Part shown: piece by piece, positions 33,544 through 42,783 of the stretch
Position numbering within the stretch: position 1 is the stretch's first letter
Layout of the letters: each line of letters starts with the position of its first letter
Assembly: GCF_000513195.1 (NCBI RefSeq)
Contig: NZ_CBVI010000024.1
Location: 25,362-89,361 of the forward strand
Source of the DNA: Bacteroides timonensis
GTDB lineage: Bacteria; Bacteroidota; Bacteroidia; Bacteroidales; Bacteroidaceae
Reading direction: 5' to 3'
DNA: 64,000 nucleotides
The notes under the pieces: generated by a model
Databases searched by the model: none
Told to the model about the DNA's origin: nothing
What the model saw: only the letters and a program-made list of their open reading frames with translations
Made by a program: the position numbers and the translations under genes

Positions 33544-34389
33544 TCAGAATTTATATCCTATTTCAAACTCCAGATTCGTAAATCCTTCACTCCTACGCCA
33601 TGAAGTCCAACCTGTACGTCCGGTCAGTCCGAATGTGAAATGGCGTCCTTCTACCCCCATACTATAAGCTGCTCCACCGGTGAAGCGTTTACCAAAAGCT
33701 TCAGATTCTTCTGTTTCGTATGTATACTGAGAGCCATAGCCATCCGGGTTAGGACTCTGAAGTTGTCTCACATCACGAATATCTCCATTAATACCGCAAT
33801 CTACATAAGGGCCGGCAGCAATTACCCAGTTCATCGAGGAGCTTAAACGGAACTTATAAGCAAACAGCAAAGGAATTTCCAGATATGTCAATTTATAATT
33901 GGTAGTTTCATTACTATAATACCATGTGTTGCCCTCCATTTCACGGTGCGCAATGTAAGCTGCCGGCTGGAAAGACCAATGCTTGGCCATTTTAATGTCT
34001 ACACCTCCCCCGACATGAAAAGACACTTTATCCTTCGTCTCGTCAGCACCCAAAAAGCGACTAACACCTACACCTGCCTTCACAAACCAGGAAAAACGCT
34101 TATCTATAACCAACCGTCCCATCGAAATCTTCATAGGTGTGTTAACGGTGATGTCTTTCCGACCTTTCTCCACCTGAATAGAATCAAGGTACAACGGTAC
34201 ATCTTCAATGAAAAAATTACCATCCTTATCAGAAGTAGCACTCAAATTTGTGCCTTTTACGGTTACTTTGGCATTCTTCACCGGATAATGATCCTTATCA
34301 ATAAGTCTGCCTTTCAGTTTTTGTCCCTGCGCCATAGATGCTCCTGATATGCAGAGGCCTATAATTGCTAATATAATTATTCGTTTCAT
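33544..34389 (-). CDS. Outer-membrane beta-barrel protein with N-terminal carboxypeptidase-regulatory-like domain (paralogue 2)
   Basis: The 281-residue exported protein has a signal peptide ending near GASMAQG. Residues ~22-95 form a CarboxypepD_reg-like beta sandwich (KGRLIDKDHYPVKNAKVTV; GNFFIEDVPL), and a barrel follows to the C-terminal FEIGYKF. It is a paralogue of the gene at 34434, with the same domain order, the same KRLS/KRFSW-type strand starts and a similar length. It is the last gene of a three-gene operon beginning with the lipoprotein at 36133. Function is unknown; the domain pair resembles the N-terminal part of SusC-type proteins joined to a small barrel. Confidence 0.75.
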   Translation of the reverse strand: MKRIIILAIIGLCISGASMAQGQKLKGRLIDKDHYPVKNAKVTVKGTNLSATSDKDGNFFIEDVPLYLDSIQVEKGRKDITVNTPMKISMGRLVIDKRFSWFVKAGVGVSRFLGADETKDKVSFHVGGGVDIKMAKHWSFQPAAYIAHREMEGNTWYYSNETTNYKLTYLEIPLLFAYKFRLSSSMNWVIAAGPYVDCGINGDIRDVRQLQSPNPDGYGSQYTYETEESEAFGKRFTGGAAYSMGVEGRHFTFGLTGRTGWTSWRRSEGFTNLEFEIGYKF

Positions 34390-34433
34390 TATATAATAGT
34401 ATTCTTTATAAATTCAACATTTGATAAGTAGGA

Positions 34434-35303
34434 TTAGAAACGGTATGAAACACTGGCACCCAGCACAAAGTTATGTTCCTTCACATCTCCCAGTCCTTCA
34501 TCCTCCGCAATAATTCCCATATTCTTACCGGAAACGTTTATCATAAGCTTCTTATATTCCACACCTATGCCATAAGTCATACCGAACCCGAGCGGATGCA
34601 GCAATGCATGCTTATAATTTCCCCAGCTACTCTCATAATTTTTACTATAAATGTCATATTCAGCATCCTCCTTACCCGTTTCTGAAACTTTTACTTTACC
34701 GCTAAGTCCCCATGAAAATACCGGGCCGAAAGAAAGTACCAAACTCATATTACGAGCCAGGTCATAACGTACCAGAAAATTCAACGGTACATCCAGCATC
34801 AACGGATTCCAGGTTTCCTTATAAGAGTATGATCCTTCCGTGAAATTATATTCCGCACCCCGACTGGCCAGTTGCACCATCGGACGAAATGCCCAACGCT
34901 TAGACATACGCACTTCCATACCTACACCAAAGTGATAACCGTTTTTGCTATCAGAGCCCTCTGCCGTATAACGGCTCCAGTCCATTCCGGCTTCCACTAC
35001 CAGCGAAAGACGCTTCGGGCGGGCAGCCATCATTATCGGCCGGTCAATCTTTGCATCGGTAGTCTCCATACCGATTGACTCTACGATCACTTTCTTAGTA
35101 TCAACAGGTACATCCCGCAACAGGAATTTACCGTCGATATCGGTTATTGAACTGATGTCGGTACCTTCTGCGGTGACCAAAGCACCTACTATCGGTTCGT
35201 TTCTCTTGTCAGTTACCACACCTTTTATATCGTGCGTCTGCTGTGCCATGAGGGTTGTCAGTCCGGCAATCGCCATGAGCATGGTTATAATCAGTTTTTT
35301 CAT
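34434..35303 (-). CDS. Outer-membrane beta-barrel protein with N-terminal carboxypeptidase-regulatory-like domain (paralogue 1)
   Basis: The 289-residue product has a signal peptide ending near TTLMAQQ. The regulatory-like domain follows (KGVVTDKRNEPIVGALVTA; GKFLLRDVPVDTKKV), and then barrel strands ending in LGASVSYRF. The terminal aromatic Phe fits BAM-dependent assembly. It lies 5 bases after the lipoprotein gene and 44 bases before its paralogue. The tandem pair looks like a local duplication. Confidence 0.75.
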   Translation of the reverse strand: MKKLIITMLMAIAGLTTLMAQQTHDIKGVVTDKRNEPIVGALVTAEGTDISSITDIDGKFLLRDVPVDTKKVIVESIGMETTDAKIDRPIMMAARPKRLSLVVEAGMDWSRYTAEGSDSKNGYHFGVGMEVRMSKRWAFRPMVQLASRGAEYNFTEGSYSYKETWNPLMLDVPLNFLVRYDLARNMSLVLSFGPVFSWGLSGKVKVSETGKEDAEYDIYSKNYESSWGNYKHALLHPLGFGMTYGIGVEYKKLMINVSGKNMGIIAEDEGLGDVKEHNFVLGASVSYRF

Positions 35304-35308
35304 CTTTC

Positions 35309-36133
35309 TTATCTTGAGTATTGAATCCGTTGAACATATCCGTAGATCGTATCATTATCTTTCGTTACTACAAAAGGACGCATATAATAAGCCTTCTGCA
35401 GAAGAGGGCCAATAAAATGCATGCCATCAGCCGACTCAGAAACATACGTTTTATCAGCAATGGTAGGGAGTTGATTTACATCGGAATAGCAAACCCCAAC
35501 CTCTTTAAATCTTCCTTCAAATCCATCCACCCCAAAGTAAACTGATACTTCATTCTCATTAGCATATCCTAAATCTGCATAAGGAAGGTATTTCGTAGGA
35601 ATCGTAAAGGACTTAAGATCATCCAAAGTAGCTTGCCTGCTATCTTGCTGCAAACAGTCATGAAGGATACCGGGACCACTACCCCAACTGTTACTATAAG
35701 CAACCGCACGATAATAATAGGTACCGGCCTGCCAATCAGAATGATCAAAATACCAAATAGCTGTAGTACTTTGCCAACCATAATAATACTCGGGATAGAC
35801 ACTATATACATTGTTATAATCGAAGCTATATGACAACAAAGCCTTATCCGTCAAATTGTCTTTGTCAGGAGATATAAAGTATTCAATATGCCCGAATGAC
35901 TGATAAGGAGAATCCAGCACTATATCAGCTGAAAACACATACACCCTATTGCGGTAATTAAGATGCATACCATGGGTAGATTCTAAATTTTCCAGTTCGG
36001 TATATGAAAAATCCACCACCTCCTTTACTTCACTCTTAACCTCAGAGGGCGGAAACTCCGGGCTATCAATATCACCACATGCCGACAAACCCAGCAGCAT
36101 TGCACAACACACTCCAATAAAATATTTCATCAT
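35309..36133 (-). CDS. Lipoprotein of unknown function, first gene of the barrel operon
   Basis: The 274-residue product begins with a lipoprotein signal (MLLGLSACGD; lipid-modified Cys near residue 19) followed by an acidic, Pro-rich stretch that could export it to the surface. The rest is beta-rich with many Tyr residues and no motif I recognise. Strand-like segments such as YYYRAVAYSNSWGSGP hint at fibronectin III-like folds. It is transcribed with the two barrel genes, 5 bases apart, so the three products may form one outer-membrane assembly. A -7 box lies 35 bases upstream of its start. Confidence 0.65.
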   Translation of the reverse strand: MMKYFIGVCCAMLLGLSACGDIDSPEFPPSEVKSEVKEVVDFSYTELENLESTHGMHLNYRNRVYVFSADIVLDSPYQSFGHIEYFISPDKDNLTDKALLSYSFDYNNVYSVYPEYYYGWQSTTAIWYFDHSDWQAGTYYYRAVAYSNSWGSGPGILHDCLQQDSRQATLDDLKSFTIPTKYLPYADLGYANENEVSVYFGVDGFEGRFKEVGVCYSDVNQLPTIADKTYVSESADGMHFIGPLLQKAYYMRPFVVTKDNDTIYGYVQRIQYSR

Positions 36134-36167
36134 CGTTCTCTTATATTGTTGTTAATAGTATCCTTGC

Positions 36168-36175
36168 AAAGATAA
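36168..36175 (-). promoter_or_regulatory. -7 box of the lipoprotein/barrel operon
   Basis: TATCTTTG on the minus strand lies 34 bases before the ATG at 36133. Confidence 0.5.
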
Positions 36176-36278
36176 TGTACTCTTTTATAATTATCAAACT
36201 CTTTTTTTATAATATTTAGCCAAAAAAGCAATTTCAACAGCCAAATAGCCTAAAAGGAATACTAAATGATTAAAATCT

Positions 36279-36311
36279 AATCACACCCTTGTGATTTTCT
36301 AATTACCTTTG
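36279..36311 (+). promoter_or_regulatory. ECF sigma gene promoter with adjoining palindrome
   Basis: A 7-bp inverted repeat (AATCACA, 4 bases, TGTGATT; 36279-36296) is followed after 7 bases by TACCTTTG (36304-36311), a -7 match 43 bases before the sigma gene. The palindrome occupies the region between -33 and -7, where a repressor would block polymerase. Confidence 0.5.
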
Positions 36312-36354
36312 CGACTAACAGAGCAAAAGCAATTCAAGAAGCAAGAAACAGACG

Positions 36355-36840
36355 ATGGAGAATGTAGAACAGGAGTTCTTGTCCGTGATACGGGAGTATG
36401 AACGCGTCATATATAAAGTGTGCTATCTGTACACGACGCCGAATGCTACTCTTAACGACCTGTATCAGGACGTCGTGCTCAATTTGTGGAGAGCCTACCC
36501 CAAGTTTCGGAGAGAGTGCAAAGTATCCACATGGATTTACCGCATCGCACTGAATACTTGTATTAGCTTTATTCGCAAAGAAAAGAACATTCCCGAAATC
36601 GTGACTCTAAGCCAGGACTCCGACCGAATGGAAGAATCGGACGAAACACAAGCCATGCTAAAGCAGCTCTACCGGATGATTAACCGTCTGGGCCCGTTGG
36701 AAAAGTCTATTATTCTGCTTTATCTGGAAGAAAAAAGCTACGAGGAAATTGCTGAAATCACCGGCCTGACGGTAACAAACGTCGCTACCAAAATCAGCCG
36801 GATCAAAGACAAACTTAGAAAAATGAACAAGGAGGAATAA
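36355..36840 (+). CDS. ECF-type RNA polymerase sigma factor
   Basis: The 161-residue sigma-70 family factor has region 2 at ~10-85 (DLYQDVVLNLWRAYPKF, then CKVSTWIYRIALNTCISFIR) and region 4 at ~105-155 (LYLEEKSYEEIAEITGLTVT, VATKISRIKDKLRK). It should direct polymerase to a small regulon. The next gene starts 1 base after its stop and encodes a membrane protein that may act as its partner. An alternative promoter and operator-like palindrome are upstream. Confidence 0.92.
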   Translation: MENVEQEFLSVIREYERVIYKVCYLYTTPNATLNDLYQDVVLNLWRAYPKFRRECKVSTWIYRIALNTCISFIRKEKNIPEIVTLSQDSDRMEESDETQAMLKQLYRMINRLGPLEKSIILLYLEEKSYEEIAEITGLTVTNVATKISRIKDKLRKMNKEE

Positions 36841-36841
36841 T

Positions 36842-37468
36842 ATGGAATTGGATGAACTAAAGAAATCTTGGAATGCGCTGGACGAGCAATTGAAGAAAGA
36901 ACCAATTGCCGATGAAAAGCAGATTGCGGGCATGATTGCCGAATACAAGGCAAACGCACGCAAAAGCATAGGGCGCCTTACGGGTTGGCAACGCTTCTCC
37001 ATAGGTATTGGAGTCGTGGGACTGGCTCTCCTTCTGGTTATTTGGTTACTGCCGTCCATCTTTCAGATCAACGAAGAATGGCAACCCAGGATTAATACAC
37101 TCGTAATATTTGTCGGCATCAGTATTCTGCTGGGAATCTGGTGGGATCACAAAAACTATCGCTGGATAAGAAACACGAAAATAGATGAAATGCCTGTAGC
37201 CATAGTAAGCAAACGTATGGCAAGTTTCCGCCGATGGACGAAATATGAAATTATCGCTATTTCCGCATGGGTGATTGTTTTCAATGTACTCAATTATTGG
37301 GTGATGGGCTATTACAAAGCTTCTTTCGGTGTTCAGGCCACTTTGATTGCATTCTTTGTATTGTGTGACATTGCCATCATCTATCTGCTATACAAAAAAG
37401 TAGCTTACAAATTCCTTAACGACATCAAAAAAAATATAGAAGAATTAGAAGATATATGCACAGAATAA
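36842..37468 (+). CDS. Multi-pass membrane protein, possible partner of the ECF sigma factor
   Basis: The 208-residue protein starts with a soluble acidic helix (MELDELKKSWNALDEQLKKE) and then has about four membrane segments, near residues 52-75, 84-102, 135-155 and 160-182. No zinc or other anti-sigma motif is visible. Its immediate position behind the sigma gene and the cytosolic N-terminal helix are consistent with an anti-sigma or sigma-sensing role, but this is inference. It overlaps the next gene by 13 bases. Confidence 0.65.
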   Translation: MELDELKKSWNALDEQLKKEPIADEKQIAGMIAEYKANARKSIGRLTGWQRFSIGIGVVGLALLLVIWLLPSIFQINEEWQPRINTLVIFVGISILLGIWWDHKNYRWIRNTKIDEMPVAIVSKRMASFRRWTKYEIIAISAWVIVFNVLNYWVMGYYKASFGVQATLIAFFVLCDIAIIYLLYKKVAYKFLNDIKKNIEELEDICTE

Positions 37469-38619
37469 CCCTACTCCTTATCCTTTTTTTATTGATCCCC
37501 GATTTGTACATCTACTTTATGTACATTGTTCGGAAAACTAAAAACACCTGGCTGCGCATTGCGCACTGGATCCCCACTCTTTTATTGATAGCAGGCTACT
37601 TTCTGTTGATGCAGGGCATAGGCGAAAATGCGATGGCACACCATGCACAAGCCATCGGAAGACTGGCTATCTGCATTTTCCTGTTTGCCATCCCCAAGAC
37701 CATCTTTATGATATGTTCGTTGGTGGGGCTGCCTTTTCACTATTTGCTGCGCTGGCCCCGTTCACCGTTTACGGCTGTAGGGTTAGTATTGGGTGTAGTC
37801 AGTTTCTTTAATATACTTTATGGCACCCTGGTGGGTATCAGCAAATTTGAAGTGAAGGATATCGAATTTCACCACCCCAATCTTCCGAAAGCATTTGACG
37901 GTTACCGTATCGTGCAACTATCGGATATACATATCGGCAGCTGGATAGACAATGAGAAACCCATCAATGAACTGGTAGAACTCGTAAACGCCCAGAAACC
38001 CGATCTGATAGTATTTACCGGTGACTTGGTGAACCAAAGAAGTTGCGAACTGGAAGGATTTCAGGACATTCTGGCGCAATTGCATGCCAAAGATGGAGTA
38101 TATTCCATTCTGGGTAATCATGACTACGGAAGTTACTATCATTGGAAAAACCTGAAAGAACAGGTTAATAACATTGACAATCTGGTTCGGATGCAAAAGG
38201 CAATGGGATGGAAACTACTGAACAATGAGTATGATATATTACATCATGAGGGGGACAGCATCGCACTTATCGGTGTAGAGAATGATGGTGAACCTCCTTT
38301 CTCACAATTTGCCGACCTGAAAAAAGCGACTAAAGGTACAGATGGAATGTTCCGTATTCTATTAAGCCATAATCCTACGCACTGGCGCCGGGAAGTACTG
38401 CCGGATACAGACATCGAGCTGATGCTTGCCGGACATACTCATGCGATGCAGGCTATCATGTTCGGTCATTCACTTGCTTCGCTGATTTATCCCGAATGGG
38501 GAGGGATGTACACTGAAGGAGATCGGGGATTATATGTCAATATAGGAATCGGCTATGTAGGACTGCCGTTCCGCTTCGGGGCATGGCCGGAAATTACAGT
38601 AATAACGTTGCGTGATTAG
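37456..38619 (+). CDS. Membrane-anchored metallophosphoesterase (YkuE-like)
   Basis: The 387-residue protein has three to four N-terminal membrane segments (~1-125) and a calcineurin-like phosphoesterase domain. The metal motifs are in order: QLSDIHIGSW, FTGDLVNQ, LGNHDYGSYYH, LLSHNPTHW and LAGHTHAMQ. Related enzymes remove the pyrophosphate from UDP-sugar lipids or act on phospholipids, but the substrate cannot be read from the sequence. It is the last gene of the sigma operon. Confidence 0.87.
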   Translation: MHRITLLLILFLLIPDLYIYFMYIVRKTKNTWLRIAHWIPTLLLIAGYFLLMQGIGENAMAHHAQAIGRLAICIFLFAIPKTIFMICSLVGLPFHYLLRWPRSPFTAVGLVLGVVSFFNILYGTLVGISKFEVKDIEFHHPNLPKAFDGYRIVQLSDIHIGSWIDNEKPINELVELVNAQKPDLIVFTGDLVNQRSCELEGFQDILAQLHAKDGVYSILGNHDYGSYYHWKNLKEQVNNIDNLVRMQKAMGWKLLNNEYDILHHEGDSIALIGVENDGEPPFSQFADLKKATKGTDGMFRILLSHNPTHWRREVLPDTDIELMLAGHTHAMQAIMFGHSLASLIYPEWGGMYTEGDRGLYVNIGIGYVGLPFRFGAWPEITVITLRD

Positions 38620-38664
38620 GCGCAACATTATCTAGCTCAAAGCTAATTATTATCGGAAATAAAG

Positions 38665-39105
38665 TTAATATTTACTCTGTATATATCTATCAAAACTATC
38701 CTCTCTTGATAAAGATAATTTAGCCTTTATGCGTTGTTTGGCTTTCAGTACAGAGCAGGAAGTAATATTAAAAATTAGAGCAATAGCCTTGTTAGTTAGT
38801 TGAGCGCGTACCAAATAACATAATTTCAATTCCTGCATACTTAAACGACTGGTTTTCAAATCCTCCTGAAGCCAATCAGCGCCATAAAGTAAATCAATCA
38901 CTGCAAAGAGATTCTGCCACTCATATTCATTCCTGATAGTTCCATAAGTGGGAGCCAAGTGCAATTTGAGCAATTGGCTTAAAGCCAACATTTGTGAAGA
39001 AGAAACAGATAAAGCAGAAAGATCCTCAAACCGTTTTAACTCCTTAGTCAGTTGCTTGTTCCTGAATAACAGACAGGAAAACAAATTTTCGTTGTATGCA
39101 TCCAT
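38665..39105 (-). CDS. Small protein with C-terminal helix-turn-helix-like segment
   Basis: The 146-residue product is mostly helical. Its end (QLTNKAIALIFNITSCSVLKAKQRIKAKL) resembles the helix-turn-helix of sigma region 4 or LuxR-type regulators. No receiver, membrane segment or signal peptide is seen. It closes the NVEALA cluster, 17 bases after the 68-residue protein gene, and may be a local regulator. This function is inferred only from the helical pattern. Confidence 0.55.
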   Translation of the reverse strand: MDAYNENLFSCLLFRNKQLTKELKRFEDLSALSVSSSQMLALSQLLKLHLAPTYGTIRNEYEWQNLFAVIDLLYGADWLQEDLKTSRLSMQELKLCYLVRAQLTNKAIALIFNITSCSVLKAKQRIKAKLSLSREDSFDRYIQSKY

Positions 39106-39122
39106 AGTTTATCTCATTTTTG

Positions 39123-39329
39123 TTATTCCATATTTGCTTTCTCTAATATCTCCCTGACCTTACTGCGCATTTCTTTTATAGCAGTAGAATGCACTTTAGA
39201 TTCTTTAGTCAGTACGATGTCTGCAACCTCCTTCAACTTGCCAGGGTTATAAAAATCCGGCTCTGCATAAAGGTTGAATACCCATGCAATGTCTTTTATT
39301 TTATGTATCTGTAAACGTAAACTTATCAC
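39123..39329 (-). CDS. Small hypothetical protein (68 aa)
   Basis: I do not recognise this 68-residue, charged, helical product. It would start at a GTG overlapping the stop of the signal peptidase gene, which suggests translational coupling. Helical C-terminal residues (STAIKEMRSKVREILEKANM) could mediate protein contact. It may be a real gene given the tight packing, but the non-ATG start lowers confidence. Confidence 0.4.
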   Translation of the reverse strand: MISLRLQIHKIKDIAWVFNLYAEPDFYNPGKLKEVADIVLTKESKVHSTAIKEMRSKVREILEKANME

Positions 39330-40237
39330 TCAATCTTTTTAAATATCCGATTCCACCTTATTTTATCCGTCTCTCTATCCACCGACTTCCAGATCCTGAC
39401 AGCTTTACCTACAATAAAAGGTTCGGGCAGCAAGCCCCAATAACGGGAATCCTGTGAGTTCATCACCTTATCACCCGCCACGAAATAATAATTCTCCTTA
39501 AAGCGATAAGTATGTATCACGCTATCATTCAGTAAAATCGTGTCTCCACGTAGAAAGAGTTTCTTTTTCTGCTCCCATTCTATCGCATTTCGGTACAGGG
39601 CGACATATTTAGGGGACATCTCTATAACATCGCCTTTTACAGGAAGATACAAGGGACCAAAGTTCACTATATTCCAATTCACAATATCATTATAGGGATA
39701 TCCACTCATCACAACTCCGTAATCTCCTTCCTTACCTCGTTCAATAATCTGCATTAGCCAGTCTTGTGCTTCCTCATTTCCTAATGCCGAGGTGCAACCA
39801 TGTACTTTATAATGCCCTTTCTTTATTTCAAATGTATCACCAGGCAAAGCAACACAGCGTTTCACATAATATTTCATTATTCTAAAAACAATGCTATCCC
39901 AACGCTGTTCCAAATAGGGAAAATTAAAAACCACTACATCATTTCTTTTTATTTTACCTAAACCGGGTAAACGGGATATATTTATCTCCTTATCTTCCAA
40001 AGCATCCCAAATATTAAATAACCGACCTCCCATCACGCACTTATTCACTAAAATATTATCCCCAGCAAGCAGAGCAGGCTCCATAGAATCAGAAGGAATC
40101 TTGAAAGAAGCAATACTGGTCACCTGAAGTAGTATCCAAAGTAGTACCGCTCCACAAATGATTAAAAATAGATTCATAATCCTATCAATGAACCGGCTAA
40201 AACCTCCTCTCTCACTAAGATTACTATTTTTATTCAT
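39326..40237 (-). CDS. lepB: Signal peptidase I (S26), locus-specific copy
   Basis: The 303-residue membrane protease has one N-terminal anchor (~19-42). The Ser-Lys dyad is S51 (IPSDSMEPAL) and K126 (KRCVALPGD), and the late box GDKVMNSQDSRYWG is present. It should cleave signal peptides on the periplasmic side. Bacteroides encodes several such enzymes; this one lies inside the NVEALA/propeller cluster, 35 bases after the DUF1573 lipoprotein, so processing of the NVEALA precursors is a plausible dedicated role. All catalytic motifs are intact. Confidence 0.92.
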   Translation of the reverse strand: MNKNSNLSERGGFSRFIDRIMNLFLIICGAVLLWILLQVTSIASFKIPSDSMEPALLAGDNILVNKCVMGGRLFNIWDALEDKEINISRLPGLGKIKRNDVVVFNFPYLEQRWDSIVFRIMKYYVKRCVALPGDTFEIKKGHYKVHGCTSALGNEEAQDWLMQIIERGKEGDYGVVMSGYPYNDIVNWNIVNFGPLYLPVKGDVIEMSPKYVALYRNAIEWEQKKKLFLRGDTILLNDSVIHTYRFKENYYFVAGDKVMNSQDSRYWGLLPEPFIVGKAVRIWKSVDRETDKIRWNRIFKKIE

Positions 40238-40272
40238 CTCTTCATTTCCTACGATCTAATTATTAAGAATGT

Positions 40273-41139
40273 TTACTCTGCATCACCGGCTATTCTCAAA
40301 AGTATCGGAGAAGACTCAGCATTACAATACACTGTGATTGTCTTATTAAAATGTTCAGGATGATCTGCTTTATAGCTAACATTTAGAATAACTGAATTTC
40401 CTGAGCGTACTGGTTCTTTTGAATAGGAAACAGACGTACAACCACAAGATGTACTTACATTTTCAATCACTAAAGGATTTTTTCCTATATTCTTTAATGT
40501 AAAATTAGTAGTTTGTTCATCTTCCCAAGAAAATACACCCAAAGAAGTACTATTATTGCTAACGGTTATTTCTGTTTGTAATATTATATGTTCCTTCTGT
40601 ACATCTACTTCACCATTAATTATACCCACATACAATTCCTTTACTTTTGGATTATAGATAGGATTTCCAATAGCTATCACTTCATTATCTTCATTTAATA
40701 GAAACGTTTGAAACATCATGATTGAAGATAAATGGTTTAATTTATTAAAAGAATCATTTACATCAATACATACTGGATAGTCGAATTTGTCCTGTCTTAA
40801 TAAAGCCACCATTTCTTTGGGGTCTTTAGGGAAAAGTATAAAATGCATTTTAACCTTATCCCCCACTTTATCCCTTAATTCTGTTATAAATGCAAGCCAT
40901 TTTTTAAGTTGTAATTTACAATTAATACAACCTATAGAGTCTACATAAGTCACAATTGTATAAGAGGTACGGTTCATGATAGTATCTTTCCCCCACAAAG
41001 TAAAAGCTATATCATCGGGATAAGCGATTTCTTTCCCCATCCATTCCGTCACCAAATGAGAAATACTTTCCTTTTTAGACTCTTTACATGAAATCAATAA
41101 AAAGAACACTAAAACTAATACGTATATATTCTTAGGCAT
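40273..41139 (-). CDS. DUF1573-domain lipoprotein with thioredoxin-like N-terminal region
   Basis: The 288-residue product has a lipoprotein signal (VFFLLISCKES). The C-terminal ~95 residues match DUF1573, with the signature NIGKNPLVIENVSTSCGCTS and a later NVSYKADHPEHF. The middle (~55-180) looks like a degenerate thioredoxin fold, with CINCKLQL in the position of a CxxC motif and FPKDPKEM after it. The GCTS-type cysteines (SCGCTS) could bind metal or form a disulfide. It belongs to the NVEALA cluster, between a propeller lipoprotein and the signal peptidase. Confidence 0.82.
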   Translation of the reverse strand: MPKNIYVLVLVFFLLISCKESKKESISHLVTEWMGKEIAYPDDIAFTLWGKDTIMNRTSYTIVTYVDSIGCINCKLQLKKWLAFITELRDKVGDKVKMHFILFPKDPKEMVALLRQDKFDYPVCIDVNDSFNKLNHLSSIMMFQTFLLNEDNEVIAIGNPIYNPKVKELYVGIINGEVDVQKEHIILQTEITVSNNSTSLGVFSWEDEQTTNFTLKNIGKNPLVIENVSTSCGCTSVSYSKEPVRSGNSVILNVSYKADHPEHFNKTITVYCNAESSPILLRIAGDAE

Positions 41140-41178
41140 AAATATTTCTTATTTTTTTCATGTAGCCATTAAGTACAC

Positions 41179-42216
41179 TCATTTCAAATATAATATACTA
41201 ACAACTGGATTTTCATCAGGATTTTCACTTTCGCTCCAAGTAACAAATGTATTATCTCCAGTTATAGATGTTCTTCTACCGACTTCTTTACCATCAAAAT
41301 CATTGACAATCGTCTTTCCTATCCAATAGTCCCCAATTTCTTTTGAATAAATAAATATTCTTAAACCATCACCGGAAGACCAATAAGTTGCCCATATCCA
41401 TTTTTCTCCTTCTAAATATGTTGTTCGTATAAAATCTTCAAAGTTTTGCAAAGAAACGGTCTCTTCATAATCATGTTTCAAATCAGGTTTCATGGAGAAA
41501 GGATACTCAACAGAAAGTTCTCGATTACGAAAATGATACACTGTATTATCAAAATTAGGAGCCATAAAATTTATTATATCTCCATAAGAGCACAGCTCCC
41601 ATTCAAAGGTTAAGTAAACTAAATGATTACTTTTCCTCTTTACTAAACACTTCATTTCTTGACCGGAATCATTTACATAATAAACTCCAGCTGTTGGCTC
41701 ATCTAATCCAGAATTAGACAAAATAAATCCTCCTTGAGGACACACCTTAAAATCGTCAGGTTTCATTTCAACTCTCACAGTCTTTAGGTATTTACCTTCT
41801 GGAGTATAAAATAAAAGAGTTTGTTGCCAAGGAGAAAGAACTACTATCTGATTTTTTCTTTCATCATACTCAAAATGGTTAATGTAGGCATATTCACCCG
41901 GCCCTTCACCTTTTCTATATATTTTATTTAAATATTTACCATCCCTGTCAAAGACCCATATTGTTTGTTGTTGTTCATCAAAAATAAACATACGGTTCCG
42001 ACTTATCGCCATATCTGTAATTCTTCCAATCAGACAGCTGTCCGTTAATTCCAAATTAATATACTTTATAGAATCTACAAATACTGAATATCCTACACTA
42101 TCTTTGGCCTCCCTAAGTAAATCTACAACTAAATCCTTTTGTTCTTTATCCTTCGAACAGGAAATGCTAAAGACAAGTATAGACAGCCAATAGACTACTA
42201 TACTATATTTATTCAT
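41179..42216 (-). CDS. Six-bladed beta-propeller lipoprotein (BF3164/TolB-like type)
   Basis: The frame allows a start at 42240, but the Met at 42216 gives a normal lipoprotein signal (SILVFSISCSKD, lipid Cys near residue 21) and a 345-residue product. Repeated propeller strands are visible, for example QTIWVFDRDGKYLNKIYRKG (a canonical blade edge), RKNQIVVLSPWQQTLLFYTP and GEYAYINHFEYD. Such proteins accompany NVEALA genes across Bacteroides and are probably surface or periplasmic lipoproteins of unknown ligand. It follows the second NVEALA gene and is related to the propeller at 42889-43950. Confidence 0.8.
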   Translation of the reverse strand: MNKYSIVVYWLSILVFSISCSKDKEQKDLVVDLLREAKDSVGYSVFVDSIKYINLELTDSCLIGRITDMAISRNRMFIFDEQQQTIWVFDRDGKYLNKIYRKGEGPGEYAYINHFEYDERKNQIVVLSPWQQTLLFYTPEGKYLKTVRVEMKPDDFKVCPQGGFILSNSGLDEPTAGVYYVNDSGQEMKCLVKRKSNHLVYLTFEWELCSYGDIINFMAPNFDNTVYHFRNRELSVEYPFSMKPDLKHDYEETVSLQNFEDFIRTTYLEGEKWIWATYWSSGDGLRIFIYSKEIGDYWIGKTIVNDFDGKEVGRRTSITGDNTFVTWSESENPDENPVVSILYLK

Positions 42217-42346
42217 AATCAATTTCATTTTTATAATCAAATTAATTTATATATTCATTTTGCATAACCAAATAAGTTCACCAAGAACAAATTATTTTAA
42301 ATAAATTGTTCTTGGCTACTCAATGTTTAGAATATGCGTATTTTCT

Positions 42347-42637
42347 TTAATCACACTTCCCCCAAGTACTACTATATGAACAAGAAGATTTTTGATCCAT
42401 AACATCTACACATCTTGCACCTTCTGCAGCACCATATTTATCATAGCAATTGGTAAGTTTATAGCCATACGCCTTATTAGGATCAACAGCACCACCATCA
42501 CTTTCATCCAAAGCCAATGCCTCCACATTAGCCAAACATAAACCTGATAATGGATTCGCTTTTTGACTAGCATAAGCACCATACCCTGCAATCACAATGC
42601 ACAAAACTAAAAAAAGTAATTTTGTAAATTTCTTCAT
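42347..42637 (-). CDS. NVEALA family peptide precursor, second copy
   Basis: The 96-residue precursor has an export-type hydrophobic leader (KLLFLVLCIVIAGYGAYA) and the signature NVEALA at 37-42, the same position as in the other copy. A Gly/Asp-rich, Cys-containing C-terminal region (C64, C76, C86, C95) follows. The even number of cysteines suggests disulfides after export. The family (PF14055) has no known function. It lies between two propeller lipoprotein genes. Confidence 0.88.
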   Translation of the reverse strand: MKKFTKLLFLVLCIVIAGYGAYASQKANPLSGLCLANVEALALDESDGGAVDPNKAYGYKLTNCYDKYGAAEGARCVDVMDQKSSCSYSSTWGKCD

Positions 42638-42783
42638 CTTTTTTTTAGCGATTTAAGCATCTATGTCAAATGCACATTAATATACTATAAAGAATTAAGA
42701 TACAATATATCTTACTAAGACCATCGTCCATACTGTCCTATCGTCACAGCTGAACCCAATTTCCGTTTTCATTTAAAAATTCA

